Source of the DNA: Sulfitobacter sp. EhC04
GTDB lineage: Bacteria > Pseudomonadota > Alphaproteobacteria > Rhodobacterales > Rhodobacteraceae
Direction: 5' to 3'
Length of the DNA: 38,752 nucleotides
Assembly: GCF_001650875.1 (NCBI RefSeq)
Contig: NZ_LXYI01000078.1
Location: forward strand, 1-38,752
In this document: piece after piece, positions 16,533 through 25,900 of the stretch
Layout: each line of letters starts with the position of its first letter
Position numbering within the stretch: position 1 is the first letter of the stretch
Translations under genes and position numbers: made by a program
Notes under the pieces: generated by a model
Told to the model about the DNA's origin: nothing
Seen by the model: only the letters and a program-made list of their open reading frames with translations
Database searches by the model: none

Positions 16533-16956
16533 AGCGTCCGGCCTTTAACCTGAGGCATCGCACATCACTTTTCGCCTTTAGCGGCAGGCAAAGGCAGCGA
16601 ACAAGCGATTCATGTATAAGGTCGGCCTGTCTGGTGTGGTGGAATCGAAATTCTCAACATTGAGACGCATGCGCGACGGAGGTTCGCGCCCGGCCCCGAG
16701 GGGGGGCGCGGTGATGCTTGGCGAGTGTTCCGAGCATGGCGAAAGATTGCAACATTTTGAAACGTATGAATAATTCGCGCCCGCCCTGGGGGCGGGGTCG
16801 GGCGCGAACCGGATCGCAAGCGATCCGGGGGCTGAATGATCAATGTAACGAACTTCAGATTCGGGGGACTAGGGTCTGCGCCTGCACCGCCAAACGGCAA
16901 CTATGTCGCAGATATTGCCTCTTCCCCTTTTGCCCCGATTGCGGCACTGAACGGGC
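16533..16956. other. Intergenic region containing second repeat
   Basis: This 424-bp gap after the RTX gene is mostly occupied by the second 242-bp repeat (16631-16872). About 85 bases follow before the start of the next gene and would hold its promoter. No other gene is supported. Confidence 0.5.
16631..16872. repeat. 242-bp direct repeat, copy 2
   Basis: This is the partner of 14532-14773, in the same orientation, beginning 98 bases after the RTX stop codon. The two internal hairpins (TTCGCGCCCG stem and CCGGATCGC stem) are identical to copy 1; differences cluster in the first half. The left end reads CTGGT instead of CTAGT, so the terminal inverted repeat is slightly decayed. Confidence 0.85.
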
Positions 16957-17310
16957 ATGACCAAGGGCCTGCGCAAAACGATACTGGCTTACGGCACCGC
17001 GCTTATGCTCGCGGTGCTTGGTGCCGTGTCGGCTCATCACCTGGCCCCGGACCGCGACGATGCCGCGCGTATGGAAGCCTTCATCGCCATGGGCAGTCTT
17101 GCCGGGGATCTCTGCGGCCTGGACCCGGATGCGGCAGAGCACCGCTGCCCGTTCTGCCATAATCTTCCCAGGGCGAAAGCCACCGTGGCCCCCGATCTGT
17201 CGCGGCGGGTTCAGCCGGTCTTTGTGCAGGCGACCCGACACGACCTTGTCGCGGGTCTGCTGCTGCTTGCCGCCCCCGTTGGCGTGCGCGCGCCCCCTCT
17301 CTTCACCTGA
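16957..17310 (+). CDS. Small membrane-anchored Cys/His protein (DUF2946-like)
   Basis: This 117-aa protein has one N-terminal membrane segment or signal anchor (TILAYGTALMLAVLGAVSAHH). A central motif, CPFCHNLP, is preceded by Cys in DLCGLDPDAAEHRC. This resembles the DUF2946 family found beside copper genes. A second hydrophobic stretch lies near the C terminus (LVAGLLLLAAPVGV). The Cys/His set suggests metal binding in the periplasm, probably copper given the next two genes. The frame starts at an ATG shortly after the second 242-bp repeat, and the ribosome-binding site is poor. Family placement is moderate; gene reality is fairly sure because of the operon context. Confidence 0.7.
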   Translation: MTKGLRKTILAYGTALMLAVLGAVSAHHLAPDRDDAARMEAFIAMGSLAGDLCGLDPDAAEHRCPFCHNLPRAKATVAPDLSRRVQPVFVQATRHDLVAGLLLLAAPVGVRAPPLFT

Positions 17311-17397
17311 GTCCAATACCATCTGTGCCGGGTTCCCGGCGCGATTTCATTGTGTGGCGCGCCTTCAGCCCGCGCCCGGATCTCTGTGGAGACTTTC

Positions 17398-18390
17398 ATG
17401 ACCTACCTGACCACCAAACCCATCGCCGCCCTCTGCCTTGCCCTGCTGGCAGGCACGGCCCATGCCCATGCCACGCTTGAACAGAAACAGGCGGCAGTGG
17501 GTGCCACCACCAAGGTGACCCTGCGCGTCCCGCACGGCTGCGCGGGCGAGGCGACACATACCGTCCGCATCGACATTCCCGAAGGCTTCTACGCGGCCAA
17601 GCCGATGCCGAAAGCGGGCTGGGACCTGACCACCGAAACCGGCGCCTATGCCACCCCCTATGACAACCACGGCAAGGAGATGACCGAAGGGGTGCGGGCG
17701 GTGATCTGGTCGGGGGGTGATCTGCCCGACGGCTTTTATGACGAATTCACCCTGCGCGGCACCGTCGGCCCCGACATGACCCCCGGCGAGACGATCTATT
17801 TCCCGGCCCTGCAAACCTGCGCCAGCGGCACAGCGGATTGGACCGACACCAGCGGATCACATGATGTGCCAAACCCCGCCCCCGGTCTGACCCTTGTTGC
17901 CGGCAGCGACGGCCACGGCCACGGCCATGCGGCAATGGCCATGCCCGCCGAGGAAACCGTGACGCTGGGCGATCTTGAGCTTTCGGCCTATTTCGTCCGG
18001 GCGACCCTGCCGAACCAGCCCGTCGCGGGCGGGTTCCTGACCATCAGCAATGGCGGTGACAGCGACGATACCCTGATCGCCGCATCCTCTGACGCCGCCG
18101 CACGGGTCGAGGTCCAAGAGATGGAGATGCAGGGCGAGGTCATGAAGATGCGCGCGCTTGAGAACGGTCTGCCGATCCCGGCGGGCGAGACCGTGACGCT
18201 GGAACCCGGCGGCTATCACATCATGTTCATGGACCTCACCGGCCCAATGGCCGAAGGCGGTAAGGCACAGGTGACCCTGACTTTTGAAAAGGCGGGCGAG
18301 GTGACGCTGACCATGCCGGTGCTGGCACGGGACGGCACGGCGCATGACGCGCATGACGGACATGATGCGCATCACAAGATGAGCGAGTGA
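17398..18390 (+). CDS. YcnI-like/PCuAC fused periplasmic copper protein
   Basis: This 330-aa protein has a signal peptide ending AGTAHA, so the mature protein starts HATLEQ. A first-residue His is the copper ligand of YcnI (DUF1775) proteins, and the matching domain runs to about residue 160 (VTLRVPHGCAGEATHTVRI, MPKAGWDL). A PCuAC domain follows (about 185-315): GGFLTISNGG, VMKMR, PAGETVTLEPGGYHIMFM. The usual first His ligand (ELH in the family) is Gln240 here, while the MKM and HIM ligands remain. The tail is His/Asp-rich (AHDAHDGHDAHH). The ATG at 17398 has GTGGAG upstream. The likely role is periplasmic copper capture and delivery to cytochrome oxidase, together with the SCO protein encoded eight bases downstream. 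Confidence 0.9.
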   Translation: MTYLTTKPIAALCLALLAGTAHAHATLEQKQAAVGATTKVTLRVPHGCAGEATHTVRIDIPEGFYAAKPMPKAGWDLTTETGAYATPYDNHGKEMTEGVRAVIWSGGDLPDGFYDEFTLRGTVGPDMTPGETIYFPALQTCASGTADWTDTSGSHDVPNPAPGLTLVAGSDGHGHGHAAMAMPAEETVTLGDLELSAYFVRATLPNQPVAGGFLTISNGGDSDDTLIAASSDAAARVEVQEMEMQGEVMKMRALENGLPIPAGETVTLEPGGYHIMFMDLTGPMAEGGKAQVTLTFEKAGEVTLTMPVLARDGTAHDAHDGHDAHHKMSE

Positions 18391-18397
18391 CCCCGCC

Positions 18398-18994
18398 ATG
18401 ACACCGCAACGCAAGACATTCCTGTTCGCCCTGTGGGGCGTCACCCTGATCGCGCTGCTGGCCCTGGGCTGGTTCACGGTCCTTGAACCACGGCTCAACA
18501 GATCGGTTGCCGATCAGCTTGGTCAGGGCGATTACAGCCTGACCATGACAGACGGCGGCACCTTCACCGAGGACACGCTGAGGGGGACACCCTCTGCCGT
18601 GTTCTTCGGCTTTGCCCATTGTCCCGAGGTCTGCCCGACAACGCTGGGCGATGTCTCCGGCTGGCAGGAGGCGCTGGCCGGGGACGGCAACGCGCTGCGC
18701 GTGTTCTTTGTCACTGTCGATCCCGAACGCGACACGCCCGAGATGCTGGAGGATTATGTCTCCTGGGTGCCGGGGGTGACCGGCGTGTCGGGCGGGCGCG
18801 CGGAAATCGACAAGGCGATTCGGGCCTTCCGGGTCTACGCGCAGAAAGTGCCGCTGGCGGATGGCGGCTACACGATGGATCACTCGGCCTTTGTGCTGCT
18901 TTTCGATGATCGCGGGCGTTTCGTGCAGCCCATCGCCTATCAGGAAGAGTTCGACAGCGCGGTTGGCAAGATCCGCAAATTGTTCGCGGGTTGA
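18398..18994 (+). CDS. SCO1/SenC family copper metallochaperone
   Basis: This 198-aa protein has one N-terminal membrane anchor (LFALWGVTLIALLALGWF) and a periplasmic thioredoxin-like domain. The copper ligands are complete: Cys75 and Cys79 in CPEVCP and His162 in YTMDHSAF. The DPERDTP motif typical of SCO is present. It would deliver copper to, or reduce cysteines of, the CuA site of cytochrome c oxidase. It follows the YcnI-PCuAC gene by eight bases, so the two should be co-transcribed. Length and motif spacing are normal for the family. Confidence 0.95.
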   Translation: MTPQRKTFLFALWGVTLIALLALGWFTVLEPRLNRSVADQLGQGDYSLTMTDGGTFTEDTLRGTPSAVFFGFAHCPEVCPTTLGDVSGWQEALAGDGNALRVFFVTVDPERDTPEMLEDYVSWVPGVTGVSGGRAEIDKAIRAFRVYAQKVPLADGGYTMDHSAFVLLFDDRGRFVQPIAYQEEFDSAVGKIRKLFAG

Positions 18995-19008
18995 ACCACA
19001 TCAGGACA

Positions 19009-19042
19009 TTTGCCCGTTCCGGCACGGCCCGGAGCGGGCAAA
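19009..19042 (+). terminator. Hairpin after SCO gene
   Basis: TTTGCCCGTTCCG pairs with CGGAGCGGGCAAA (one G-T pair) around an eight-base loop, 15 bases after the SCO stop. There is no good U-run after it, so it may be a weak terminator or a 3'-end-protecting hairpin. Confidence 0.5.
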
Positions 19043-19148
19043 CAATATCTCAGGGACCAGCGGGACATGCCCCCTGCATCTGACCGCAGCGCAACAGCCA
19101 TGTGCCCCGACCCGCCCGCCTGCCATGAACATCCGCGATCTGCGGCTC

Positions 19149-19176
19149 TTGCGCGCGGGCGTCAAATGACCTATAC
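19149..19176 (+). promoter_or_regulatory. Candidate sigma-70 promoter for rpsA
   Basis: TTGCGC (19149-19154) and CTATAC (19171-19176) are spaced 16 bases apart, or 17 if the -10 box is read as TATACG. This is the best promoter-like site in the 356-bp gap before rpsA and predicts a leader of roughly 165 nt. Confidence 0.4.
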
Positions 19177-19224
19177 GCGCGTCTGTCTAAGGGGCGATTA
19201 CAGCACCGGACGCAGGACTGAGGC

Positions 19225-19256
19225 AGGGTCGGAACCATCCGGCCCTCTTTCTTTTG
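19225..19256 (+). terminator. Terminator-like hairpin inside rpsA leader
   Basis: AGGGTCGGA pairs with TCCGGCCCT (one T-G pair) around an ACCA loop and is followed by CTTTCTTTTG. It lies between the candidate promoter and the rpsA ribosome-binding site, so it could act as an attenuator or end a small leader RNA of about 70-80 nt. Confidence 0.45.
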
Positions 19257-19350
19257 CGTCTGCCGGATCGGCCCGAGGTCCAATTCACACCCAAGACCGG
19301 CGGAGACAACCGCACGGCCAGATACATCTTAAAAGGAAACGTAAAGCTAC

Positions 19351-21030
19351 ATGTCAAATGCTATGGACGAATTTGAAGCACTCCTGGAGGAGAGCTTTGA
19401 GATGGACACCCCCGAAGAGGGGTCTGTTGTCAAAGGCAAGGTCATTGCCATCGAGGCCGGTCAGGCCATCATCGACGTCGGTTACAAGATGGAAGGCCGC
19501 GTCGAGCTGAAAGAATTTGCCGATCCGGGCGAAGCGCCCAAGATCGAAGTCGGCGACGAAGTCGAAGTCTTCCTGCGTCAGGTCGAAAACTCCCGTGGCG
19601 AAGCTGTCATCTCCCGCGAGATGGCGCGCCGGGAAGAAGCCTGGGATCGTCTGGAAAAAGCCTATGCCGCAGAAGAACGTGTCGAAGGTGCGATCTTTGG
19701 CCGCGTCAAGGGCGGTTTCACCGTGGACCTCGGCGGCGCAGTTGCGTTCCTGCCGGGTTCCCAAGTCGATGTGCGCCCCGTGCGCGATGCGGGCCCGCTG
19801 ATGGGTCTCAAGCAGCCGTTCCAGGTTCTGAAAATGGACCGTCGCCGGGGCAACATCGTGGTGTCGCGCCGTGCGATCCTCGAAGAATCCCGTGCCGAAC
19901 AGCGCGCCGAGGTCATCGGCAACCTGACCGAAGGCCAGAACGTCGACGGTGTGGTCAAGAACATCACCGAATACGGGGCCTTCGTGGACCTCGGCGGTGT
20001 TGACGGGCTGCTGCACGTCACCGACATGGCATGGCGCCGCGTGAACCACCCCTCCGAGATCCTCGCCATCGGCGAGACGATCAAGGTGCAGGTGATCAAG
20101 ATCAACAAGGAAACGCACCGCATTTCCCTGGGCATGAAGCAGTTGCAGGAAGATCCATGGGATCTGGTCGCCGCCAAATACCCGCTGGAATCCTCGCACA
20201 CAGGCCGCGTGACCAACATCACCGATTACGGCGCATTTGTTGAGCTGGAGCCCGGTGTCGAAGGTCTGGTTCACGTCTCCGAAATGTCCTGGACCAAGAA
20301 GAACGTGCACCCCGGCAAGATCGTGTCGACCTCTCAGGAAGTCGAAGTCATGGTGCTGGAAATCGACGGTGCCAAGCGCCGCGTGTCTCTGGGTCTCAAG
20401 CAGACCATGCGCAACCCATGGGAAGTCTTTGCGGAAACCCACCCCGAGGGCACCGAAGTCGAAGGCGAGGTCAAGAACATCACCGAATTCGGTCTGTTCG
20501 TGGGTCTGCCCGGCGACATTGACGGCATGGTTCACCTCAGCGACCTCAGCTGGGACCAGCGTGGCGAAGAAGCCATTCAGGACTACCGCAAGGGCGATAT
20601 GGTTCAGGCCGTTGTCTCCGAAGTCGACGTCGAGAAAGAGCGGATTTCGCTCTCCATCAAGGGTGTCGGCGGTGACAAGTTCGCCGAAGCCGTGGGCGGC
20701 GTGAAGCGCGGTTCCATCGTGACGGTCAACGTGACTTCCATCGAAGATGGCGGCATCGAGGTCGAATACGAAGGCATGAAGAGCTTCATCCGTCGCTCCG
20801 ACCTCAGCCGTGACCGTGCCGAGCAGCGCCCCGAGCGTTTCTCTGTCGGGGACAAGGTCGATGTGCGCATCACCAATGTCGACACCAAGGCACACCGCCT
20901 GGGCGTGTCGATCAAGGCACGCGAAATCGCCGAAGAGAAAGAGGCCGTCGAACAATACGGTTCCTCCGACTCCGGTGCATCGCTGGGCGACATCCTTGGC
21001 GCGGCGCTGAAGGGCGACGACGACAAGTAA
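19351..21030 (+). CDS. rpsA: 30S ribosomal protein S1
   Basis: This 559-aa protein has six S1/OB-fold RNA-binding repeats. The repeat signatures are easy to see: VVKGKVIAIEAGQAIIDVGYK, FGRVKGGFTVDLGG, VKNITEYGAFVDLGGVDGLLH, VTNITDYGAFVELEPGVEGLVH, VKNITEFGLFVGLPGDIDGMVH, and a last repeat with FIRRSDLSRDR. It binds mRNA on the small subunit and helps start translation. A good AAGGAAA precedes the ATG. Codon use is strongly biased, as expected for a highly expressed gene. In many alphaproteobacteria cmk lies directly upstream; here the copper locus does instead. ihfB follows, which is the usual order. Confidence 0.98.
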   Translation: MSNAMDEFEALLEESFEMDTPEEGSVVKGKVIAIEAGQAIIDVGYKMEGRVELKEFADPGEAPKIEVGDEVEVFLRQVENSRGEAVISREMARREEAWDRLEKAYAAEERVEGAIFGRVKGGFTVDLGGAVAFLPGSQVDVRPVRDAGPLMGLKQPFQVLKMDRRRGNIVVSRRAILEESRAEQRAEVIGNLTEGQNVDGVVKNITEYGAFVDLGGVDGLLHVTDMAWRRVNHPSEILAIGETIKVQVIKINKETHRISLGMKQLQEDPWDLVAAKYPLESSHTGRVTNITDYGAFVELEPGVEGLVHVSEMSWTKKNVHPGKIVSTSQEVEVMVLEIDGAKRRVSLGLKQTMRNPWEVFAETHPEGTEVEGEVKNITEFGLFVGLPGDIDGMVHLSDLSWDQRGEEAIQDYRKGDMVQAVVSEVDVEKERISLSIKGVGGDKFAEAVGGVKRGSIVTVNVTSIEDGGIEVEYEGMKSFIRRSDLSRDRAEQRPERFSVGDKVDVRITNVDTKAHRLGVSIKAREIAEEKEAVEQYGSSDSGASLGDILGAALKGDDDK

Positions 21031-21056
21031 ACGCCTCGCGTTTGACGACATCAAAG

Positions 21057-21087
21057 GGCCCCGCATGGCGACATGCGGGGCCTTTTT
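21057..21087 (+). terminator. Strong intrinsic terminator of rpsA
   Basis: GGCCCCGCATG pairs perfectly with CATGCGGGGCC around a GCGA tetraloop and is followed by TTTTT. It begins 26 bases after the rpsA stop codon. Confidence 0.92.
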
Positions 21088-21299
21088 GCATGTCGGCGGC
21101 AGCCCGAAAACGGCCGGTTCAGCACCAATCAAACCGCGCCTCTATGTCTTTTGACATGCCAAACGAATCGCCCGCCGGTCCCGCGCAGGAGATTCCGCTT
21201 TTCGGCCAGATGCGGTGCCTGAGGCCAAGAGTTATGCAAAAAAGCCAAAAAAACAGGAGGTTCCGCGCCGAAAAAGTCGAAACCTGGCGCAAGCACGGC

Positions 21300-21328
21300 T
21301 TCACGGCGGCGGGGTTTCTTTTTATAGT
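21300..21328 (+). promoter_or_regulatory. Candidate promoter for ihfB
   Basis: TTCACG and TATAGT lie 17 bases apart in the 287-bp gap after the rpsA terminator, about 45 bases before the ihfB start. The -35 match is weak. The same gap has A-rich tracts near 21235-21255. Confidence 0.35.
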
Positions 21329-21373
21329 GGTATGCGGAACGCAGAAAATAGACGCACCTTGGGGGGTATCGCG

Positions 21374-21658
21374 ATGATCCGGTCTGAACTGATCCAGAAG
21401 ATTGCGGATGATAACCCGCATCTCTACCAGCGCGACGTCGAACGCATTGTGAATACCATCTTCGACGAGATCACCGGGGCCATGTCCAAGGGGGATCGCG
21501 TGGAGCTGCGCGGATTTGGCGCATTCTCCGTCAAGAAGCGCGATGCCAGGGTGGGGCGGAACCCCCGGACCGGCGAAACCGTGCATGTGGAAGAGAAACA
21601 TGTGCCGTTTTTCAAGACCGGCAAACTGCTCCGGGACAGGCTGAACGGGAAAGCATGA
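21374..21658 (+). CDS. ihfB: Integration host factor subunit beta
   Basis: This 94-aa protein of the HU/IHF family starts [19 protein letters not shown]. It has the DNA-bending arm with the conserved Arg/Pro region ([16 protein letters not shown]) and the RGFGAFS motif. The length is exactly that of IhfB. It pairs with IhfA, encoded elsewhere, to bend DNA in transcription, recombination and replication. A run of Gs about eight bases before the ATG serves as the ribosome-binding site. The next gene overlaps its stop codon, so the two are coupled. Confidence 0.97.
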   Translation: MIRSELIQKIADDNPHLYQRDVERIVNTIFDEITGAMSKGDRVELRGFGAFSVKKRDARVGRNPRTGETVHVEEKHVPFFKTGKLLRDRLNGKA

Positions 21659-22008
21659 TGCGTTATATTCGCTACCTCTGCATCGCGGTCTTTGCCATCG
21701 CGCTGATCGCGGTTGCGCTGGCCAACCGGGAGATCGTGGAACTGAAGGTGCTGCCGGGCGAAGTCGCCCATTGGTTTGCGGTCACGCCGCAGATCAGGCT
21801 GCCGCTGTTCCTGGTGATCCTCGGCAGCATTCTTGCGGGGCTTCTGATCGGATTTGTCTGGGAATGGATTCGCGAGTATGGCGAGCGCGCGGAAGCGGCC
21901 CGGCAGGCGCGCGAGATGCGCAGGCTGGAGCGTGAAGTGGCGCGCCTGAAGGGCGAAAAGCACAAGGGCAAGGACGAGGTTCTGGCCCTGCTGGACGAAG
22001 CCGGCTGA
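21655..22008 (+). CDS. lapA: LapA-domain (DUF1049) inner-membrane protein
   Basis: This 117-aa protein has two membrane helices (about residues 5-23 and 50-70) and a charged coiled-coil tail ([20 protein letters not shown] onward). This is the layout of LapA/YciS proteins, which in enterobacteria help lipopolysaccharide assembly with LapB. No lapB is next to it. The ATG overlaps the ihfB stop (ATGATG), and trpF follows eight bases later, so ihfB-lapA-trpF look like one transcript. The ihfB-lapA pair is common in the group. Confidence 0.85.
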   Translation: MMRYIRYLCIAVFAIALIAVALANREIVELKVLPGEVAHWFAVTPQIRLPLFLVILGSILAGLLIGFVWEWIREYGERAEAARQAREMRRLEREVARLKGEKHKGKDEVLALLDEAG

Positions 22009-22015
22009 GGCACCG

Positions 22016-22672
22016 ATGCCCGCTGCCATCAATGTCAAGATCTGCGGCCTCACCGAAAGCGCCGATGTCCCCGCCGCCATTCTGGCCGGCGCGCGCTATC
22101 TCGGGTTCAATTTCTTTGAGAAATCACCACGTTACCTGGCCCCCGCTGATGCAGCCTTTCTTGCCGGTGCGGTGCCGGAAGGGATCTGCAAGGTCGCTTT
22201 GACGGTCAACGCCGACAATGCCTTTCTGGATGCGCTTGTGGGGGTCGTGCCGCTGGACATGTTGCAGTTGCACGGTGCCGAGAGTGTCGAGCGTGTGCGT
22301 GAGATCAAGGCGCGCTACGGCTTGCCGGTGATGAAGGTTGTGGGTGTGGCCGCGTCGGAGGATCTGGCGGCGCTGGATGAATATGGCACGGTGGCGGACC
22401 AGCTGCTGGTGGATGCCAAGCCGCCGAAGGGGGCGGTTCTGCCGGGGGGCAACGGGCTGACCTTTGACTGGCGGCTGATCGCCGGGCGGCGCTGGCCGGT
22501 GCCCTGGATGCTGGCGGGCGGGCTGACACCGCAGAATGTCGCCGAGGCCATCGCCATGACCGGCGCGCGGCAGGTCGATGTGGCCTCCGGCGTGGAAAGT
22601 GCGCCGGGGGTCAAGGACGCGGATCTGATGGCGGCATTCTGCGCGGCGGCCCTGTCTGATGGCGTCGTCTGA
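22016..22672 (+). CDS. trpF: Phosphoribosylanthranilate isomerase
   Basis: This 218-aa TIM barrel catalyses the third step of tryptophan synthesis. It has the N-terminal VKICGLTE with the catalytic Cys, the LQLHGAES strand, the [13 protein letters not shown] segment with the catalytic Asp, and the C-terminal phosphate-binding [15 protein letters not shown] and [15 protein letters not shown]. Length is normal. It lies eight bases after lapA. trpB often follows trpF in relatives, but here a repeat-rich gap and ileS follow. Confidence 0.97.
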   Translation: MPAAINVKICGLTESADVPAAILAGARYLGFNFFEKSPRYLAPADAAFLAGAVPEGICKVALTVNADNAFLDALVGVVPLDMLQLHGAESVERVREIKARYGLPVMKVVGVAASEDLAALDEYGTVADQLLVDAKPPKGAVLPGGNGLTFDWRLIAGRRWPVPWMLAGGLTPQNVAEAIAMTGARQVDVASGVESAPGVKDADLMAAFCAAALSDGVV

Positions 22673-22710
22673 ATGAACCGCTGACGCGGTACGCGATTCA
22701 TTTTTGCTGA

Positions 22711-22768
22711 TGAGGGGGCTTTGCCCCCTCAAACTCCCCGACCTCTTGAAGGGGCTTTGCCCCCTCAA
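22711..22768. repeat. Two GGGGGCTTTGCCCCC hairpins in tandem
   Basis: TGAGGGGGC-TTT-GCCCCCTCA (22711-22731) is a perfect hairpin. It is followed at 22746-22768 by a near copy (TTGAAGGGGC-TTT-GCCCCCTCAA). Both are followed by AAACTCCCC. This is a common style of dispersed intergenic repeat in GC-rich alphaproteobacteria. The first may also end the trpF transcript. Confidence 0.6.
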
Positions 22769-22887
22769 ACTCCCCCAGGAATATTTACGGCCAAAAAGAG
22801 AGGGGGGTCGGGTCTTGTCCGTCGGACGGTGCCTGATTATAAGCCCGGCATGGCATGGCGTTTTGTGACCCTCATTCGAATTATTTT

Positions 22888-22918
22888 CCCGGCGCTCTGA
22901 CCTGTTGGAGACGCCGGG
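22888..22918 (+). other. Leader hairpin upstream of ileS
   Basis: CCCGGCG pairs with CGCCGGG around a 17-base loop, ending 65 bases before the ileS start codon. It may be part of the 5' leader. I see no T-box or other riboswitch signature in this gap. Confidence 0.3.
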
Positions 22919-22983
22919 CTTGAGGTGTTTGAGACCATCGCACCGATCAGACCATTTTTTCCAGGATTCGAAGGACGCAACAC

Positions 22984-25900
22984 ATGTGTGCCGACACGCC
23001 AGAGACGCTTGATTACAAATCCACCCTGAACCTGCCCAAGACCGATTTCCCGATGCGGGCCGGTCTGCCCAAGCGCGAGCCGGAATGGCTGGCGCGCTGG
23101 GAAAGGATCGGGGTCTATGACCGGCTGCGCGAGAAAGCGGCCCTTGCCCGGACGGGCAAGAATGAAAAGCCGCGCAGGCCCTTCACGCTGCACGACGGCC
23201 CGCCCTATGCCAACGGCAACCTGCACATCGGCCATGCGCTGAACAAGACGATCAAGGACATGATCGTGCGCAGCCATCAGATGATGGGCTTTGACGCGCG
23301 CTATATCCCCGGCTGGGATTGCCACGGTCTGCCGATCGAGTGGAAGATCGAGGAGCAATACCGCAAGAAGGGCCGCGACAAGGATGAGGTGCCGATCAAC
23401 GAATTCCGCGCCGAGTGCCGCCAGTTCGCGGCCGGTTGGGTCGATGTGCAGCGCGAGGAATTCAAACGGCTGGGCGTGACCGGCAATTGGGCCGATCCGT
23501 ACCTGACCATGGATTTCCACGCCGAGCGGGTGATTGCCGAAGAGTTCATGAAATTCCTGATGAACGGCACGCTCTATCAAGGCTCGAAACCAGTGATGTG
23601 GTCGCCGGTGGAGCAGACCGCCCTCGCCGAGGCCGAGGTGGAGTATCATGACAAGGAGAGCTTTACCGTCTGGGTGAAGTTCAAGGTGGTGGATTTCAAG
23701 CTGGCCGACCTGGTGACCGGCGGCGAGGAGGAATCGGTTGCCGATCGTGGCGCTGAACTGGCCGCCGAAACCCAGGTTGCGCAGGACTTTGAGGGGGCGC
23801 ATGTGGTGATCTGGACCACGACGCCCTGGACCATGCCGTCGAACAAGGCCGTCGTCTTTGGCGAGGACATCGCCTATGGCCTCTATGAGGTGACCGGCAC
23901 GCCGGAGGAAAGCTGGGTCTCTGTCGGGGACCGCTACATCCTGGCCGACAAGCTGGCGGATGACGTCATGGGCCGGGCGCGGCTGGAGGAGGGCATGTAC
24001 CGTCGGTTGCGCGATGTGACCGCTGCACAGCTTGCCGGGATGTCGTTGCAACACCCGCTGGCCGGGGCCGAAGGCGGCAATGGCGAATGGGACGGGTTGC
24101 GCGACTTCCGCGCTGCCGACTTCGTCACTGACACCGAAGGCACAGGGTTTGTGCATTGCGCGCCCAGCCATGGTCTTGAGGAATACGAGCTTTACCGTGG
24201 CCTCGGGATGCTGGAGCAGGTAATCACCTATAACGTGAACCCTGACGGGCGGTTCCGCGATGATCTGCCGTTCTTTGGCGGCAAGGCGATCCTGAAGCCC
24301 AACGGCAAGGAAGGCAACGCAAACAGCGCCATCATCGACAAACTGGTCGAGGTCGGCGGCTTGCTGGCCCGCGGCAAGATCAAGCACTCCTATCCGCATT
24401 CCTGGCGCTCCAAGGCGCCGGTGATCTATCGCAACACCGCGCAATGGTTTGCCGCCATCGACAAGGTGGTGGGCGACGGGCTGGACATGCATGGCAAGAC
24501 GATCCGCGAACGGGCCCTGACCGAGATCGACAATGTGAACTGGACCCCGAAATCGGGCCGCAACCGGCTTTATTCCATGATGCAGGCGCGCCCCGACTGG
24601 GTGCTGTCGCGCCAGCGCGCCTGGGGCGTGCCGCTGACCTGTTTCACCAAAAAGGGCGTGCTGCCCACGGATGAAGGGTTCCTGCTGCGCAACCCGGAAG
24701 TAAACCAGCGGATTGTCGAGGCGTTCGAGGCCGAAGGCGCGGATGCCTGGTATGAGGAGGGCGCAAAAGCGCGGTTCCTGGAAGGCATCGTGAACCCGGA
24801 TGACTATGATCAGGTGACCGATATTCTGGATGTCTGGTTCGACAGCGGCTCGACCCATGCCTTTACCCTGCGCGACCGCCCCGACGGGACAGCGGATGGC
24901 ATTGCGGATGTCTATATGGAAGGCACCGACCAGCACCGCGGCTGGTTCCATTCGTCCCTGCTGCAATCGGTCGGCACCACGGGCCGCGCGCCCTACCGCA
25001 ATGTGGTGACACATGGGTTCACGCTGGATGCCAAGGGCATGAAAATGTCCAAATCCATCGGCAACACCATCGTGCCGCAGAAGATCGTCGATCAATATGG
25101 TGCGGATATCCTGCGGCTTTGGGTGGCGCAGACCGATTACACCGCTGACCAGCGGATCGGGGACGAGATCCTGAAAGGGGTGGCTGACAGCTACCGCCGG
25201 TTGCGCAATACCATGCGCTATATGCTGGGAAGCCTGAGCGATTTCAGCGAGGGCGACCGGGTCGCACCGGCGGATATGCCGGAGCTGGAGCGCTGGGTGC
25301 TGCACCGGCTGGCGGAACTGGACAGGCAGGTGCGCGACGGCTATGCGCGGTTTGATTTCCAGGGTGTGTTCCAGGCGGTCTTCACCTTTGCCACGGTGGA
25401 CCTGTCGGCCTTCTATTTCGACATCCGCAAGGATGCGCTTTACTGCGACGGCGACACGCTGCGGCGGCGCTCGGCGCGCACGGTGCTGGACCTGCTGTTC
25501 CACCGGCTGACCACATGGCTGGCCCCGGTGCTGGTCTTTACCATGGAGGACGTCTGGCTGGAGCGGTTCCCCGGAGAGGACAGTTCGGTGCATCTGGTGG
25601 ACATGCCCGAAACCCCTGCCGATTGGCTGGACCCGGCATTGGCGGCGAAATGGGCATCGGTCCGCGCGGCGCGCCGGGTGGTGACCTCGGCCCTGGAGGT
25701 GCAGCGGACGGACAAGGTGATCGGTGCCTCGCTGGAGGCGGCGCCGGTGGTGCATATCGCGGACGCGGATCAGCGCGCGGCGCTGGAAAGCGTGTCTTTC
25801 GAGGATGTGGCGATCACGTCTGACATCTCTGTCACTGGTGACCCGGCCCCGGCAGAGGCGTTCCGCATGCCCGAGGCCGAAGGCATCGCCGTGGTGTTCG

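Noticed and set aside
16610..16900. Minus-strand open frames (also 14532-14822) in both 242-bp repeats
   Set aside because: Pro/Arg-rich readings of hairpin DNA; the conserved part is explained by the stems and there is no start signal.
19354..21132. A 592-codon minus-strand frame opposite rpsA
   Set aside because: Antisense shadow caused by the strong codon bias of rpsA; no domain, and its start lies beyond the rpsA terminator.
22780..22983. T-box or other riboswitch before ileS
   Set aside because: Only one simple hairpin is seen; no T-box consensus or terminator/antiterminator pair, and such elements are not expected for ileS in this group.
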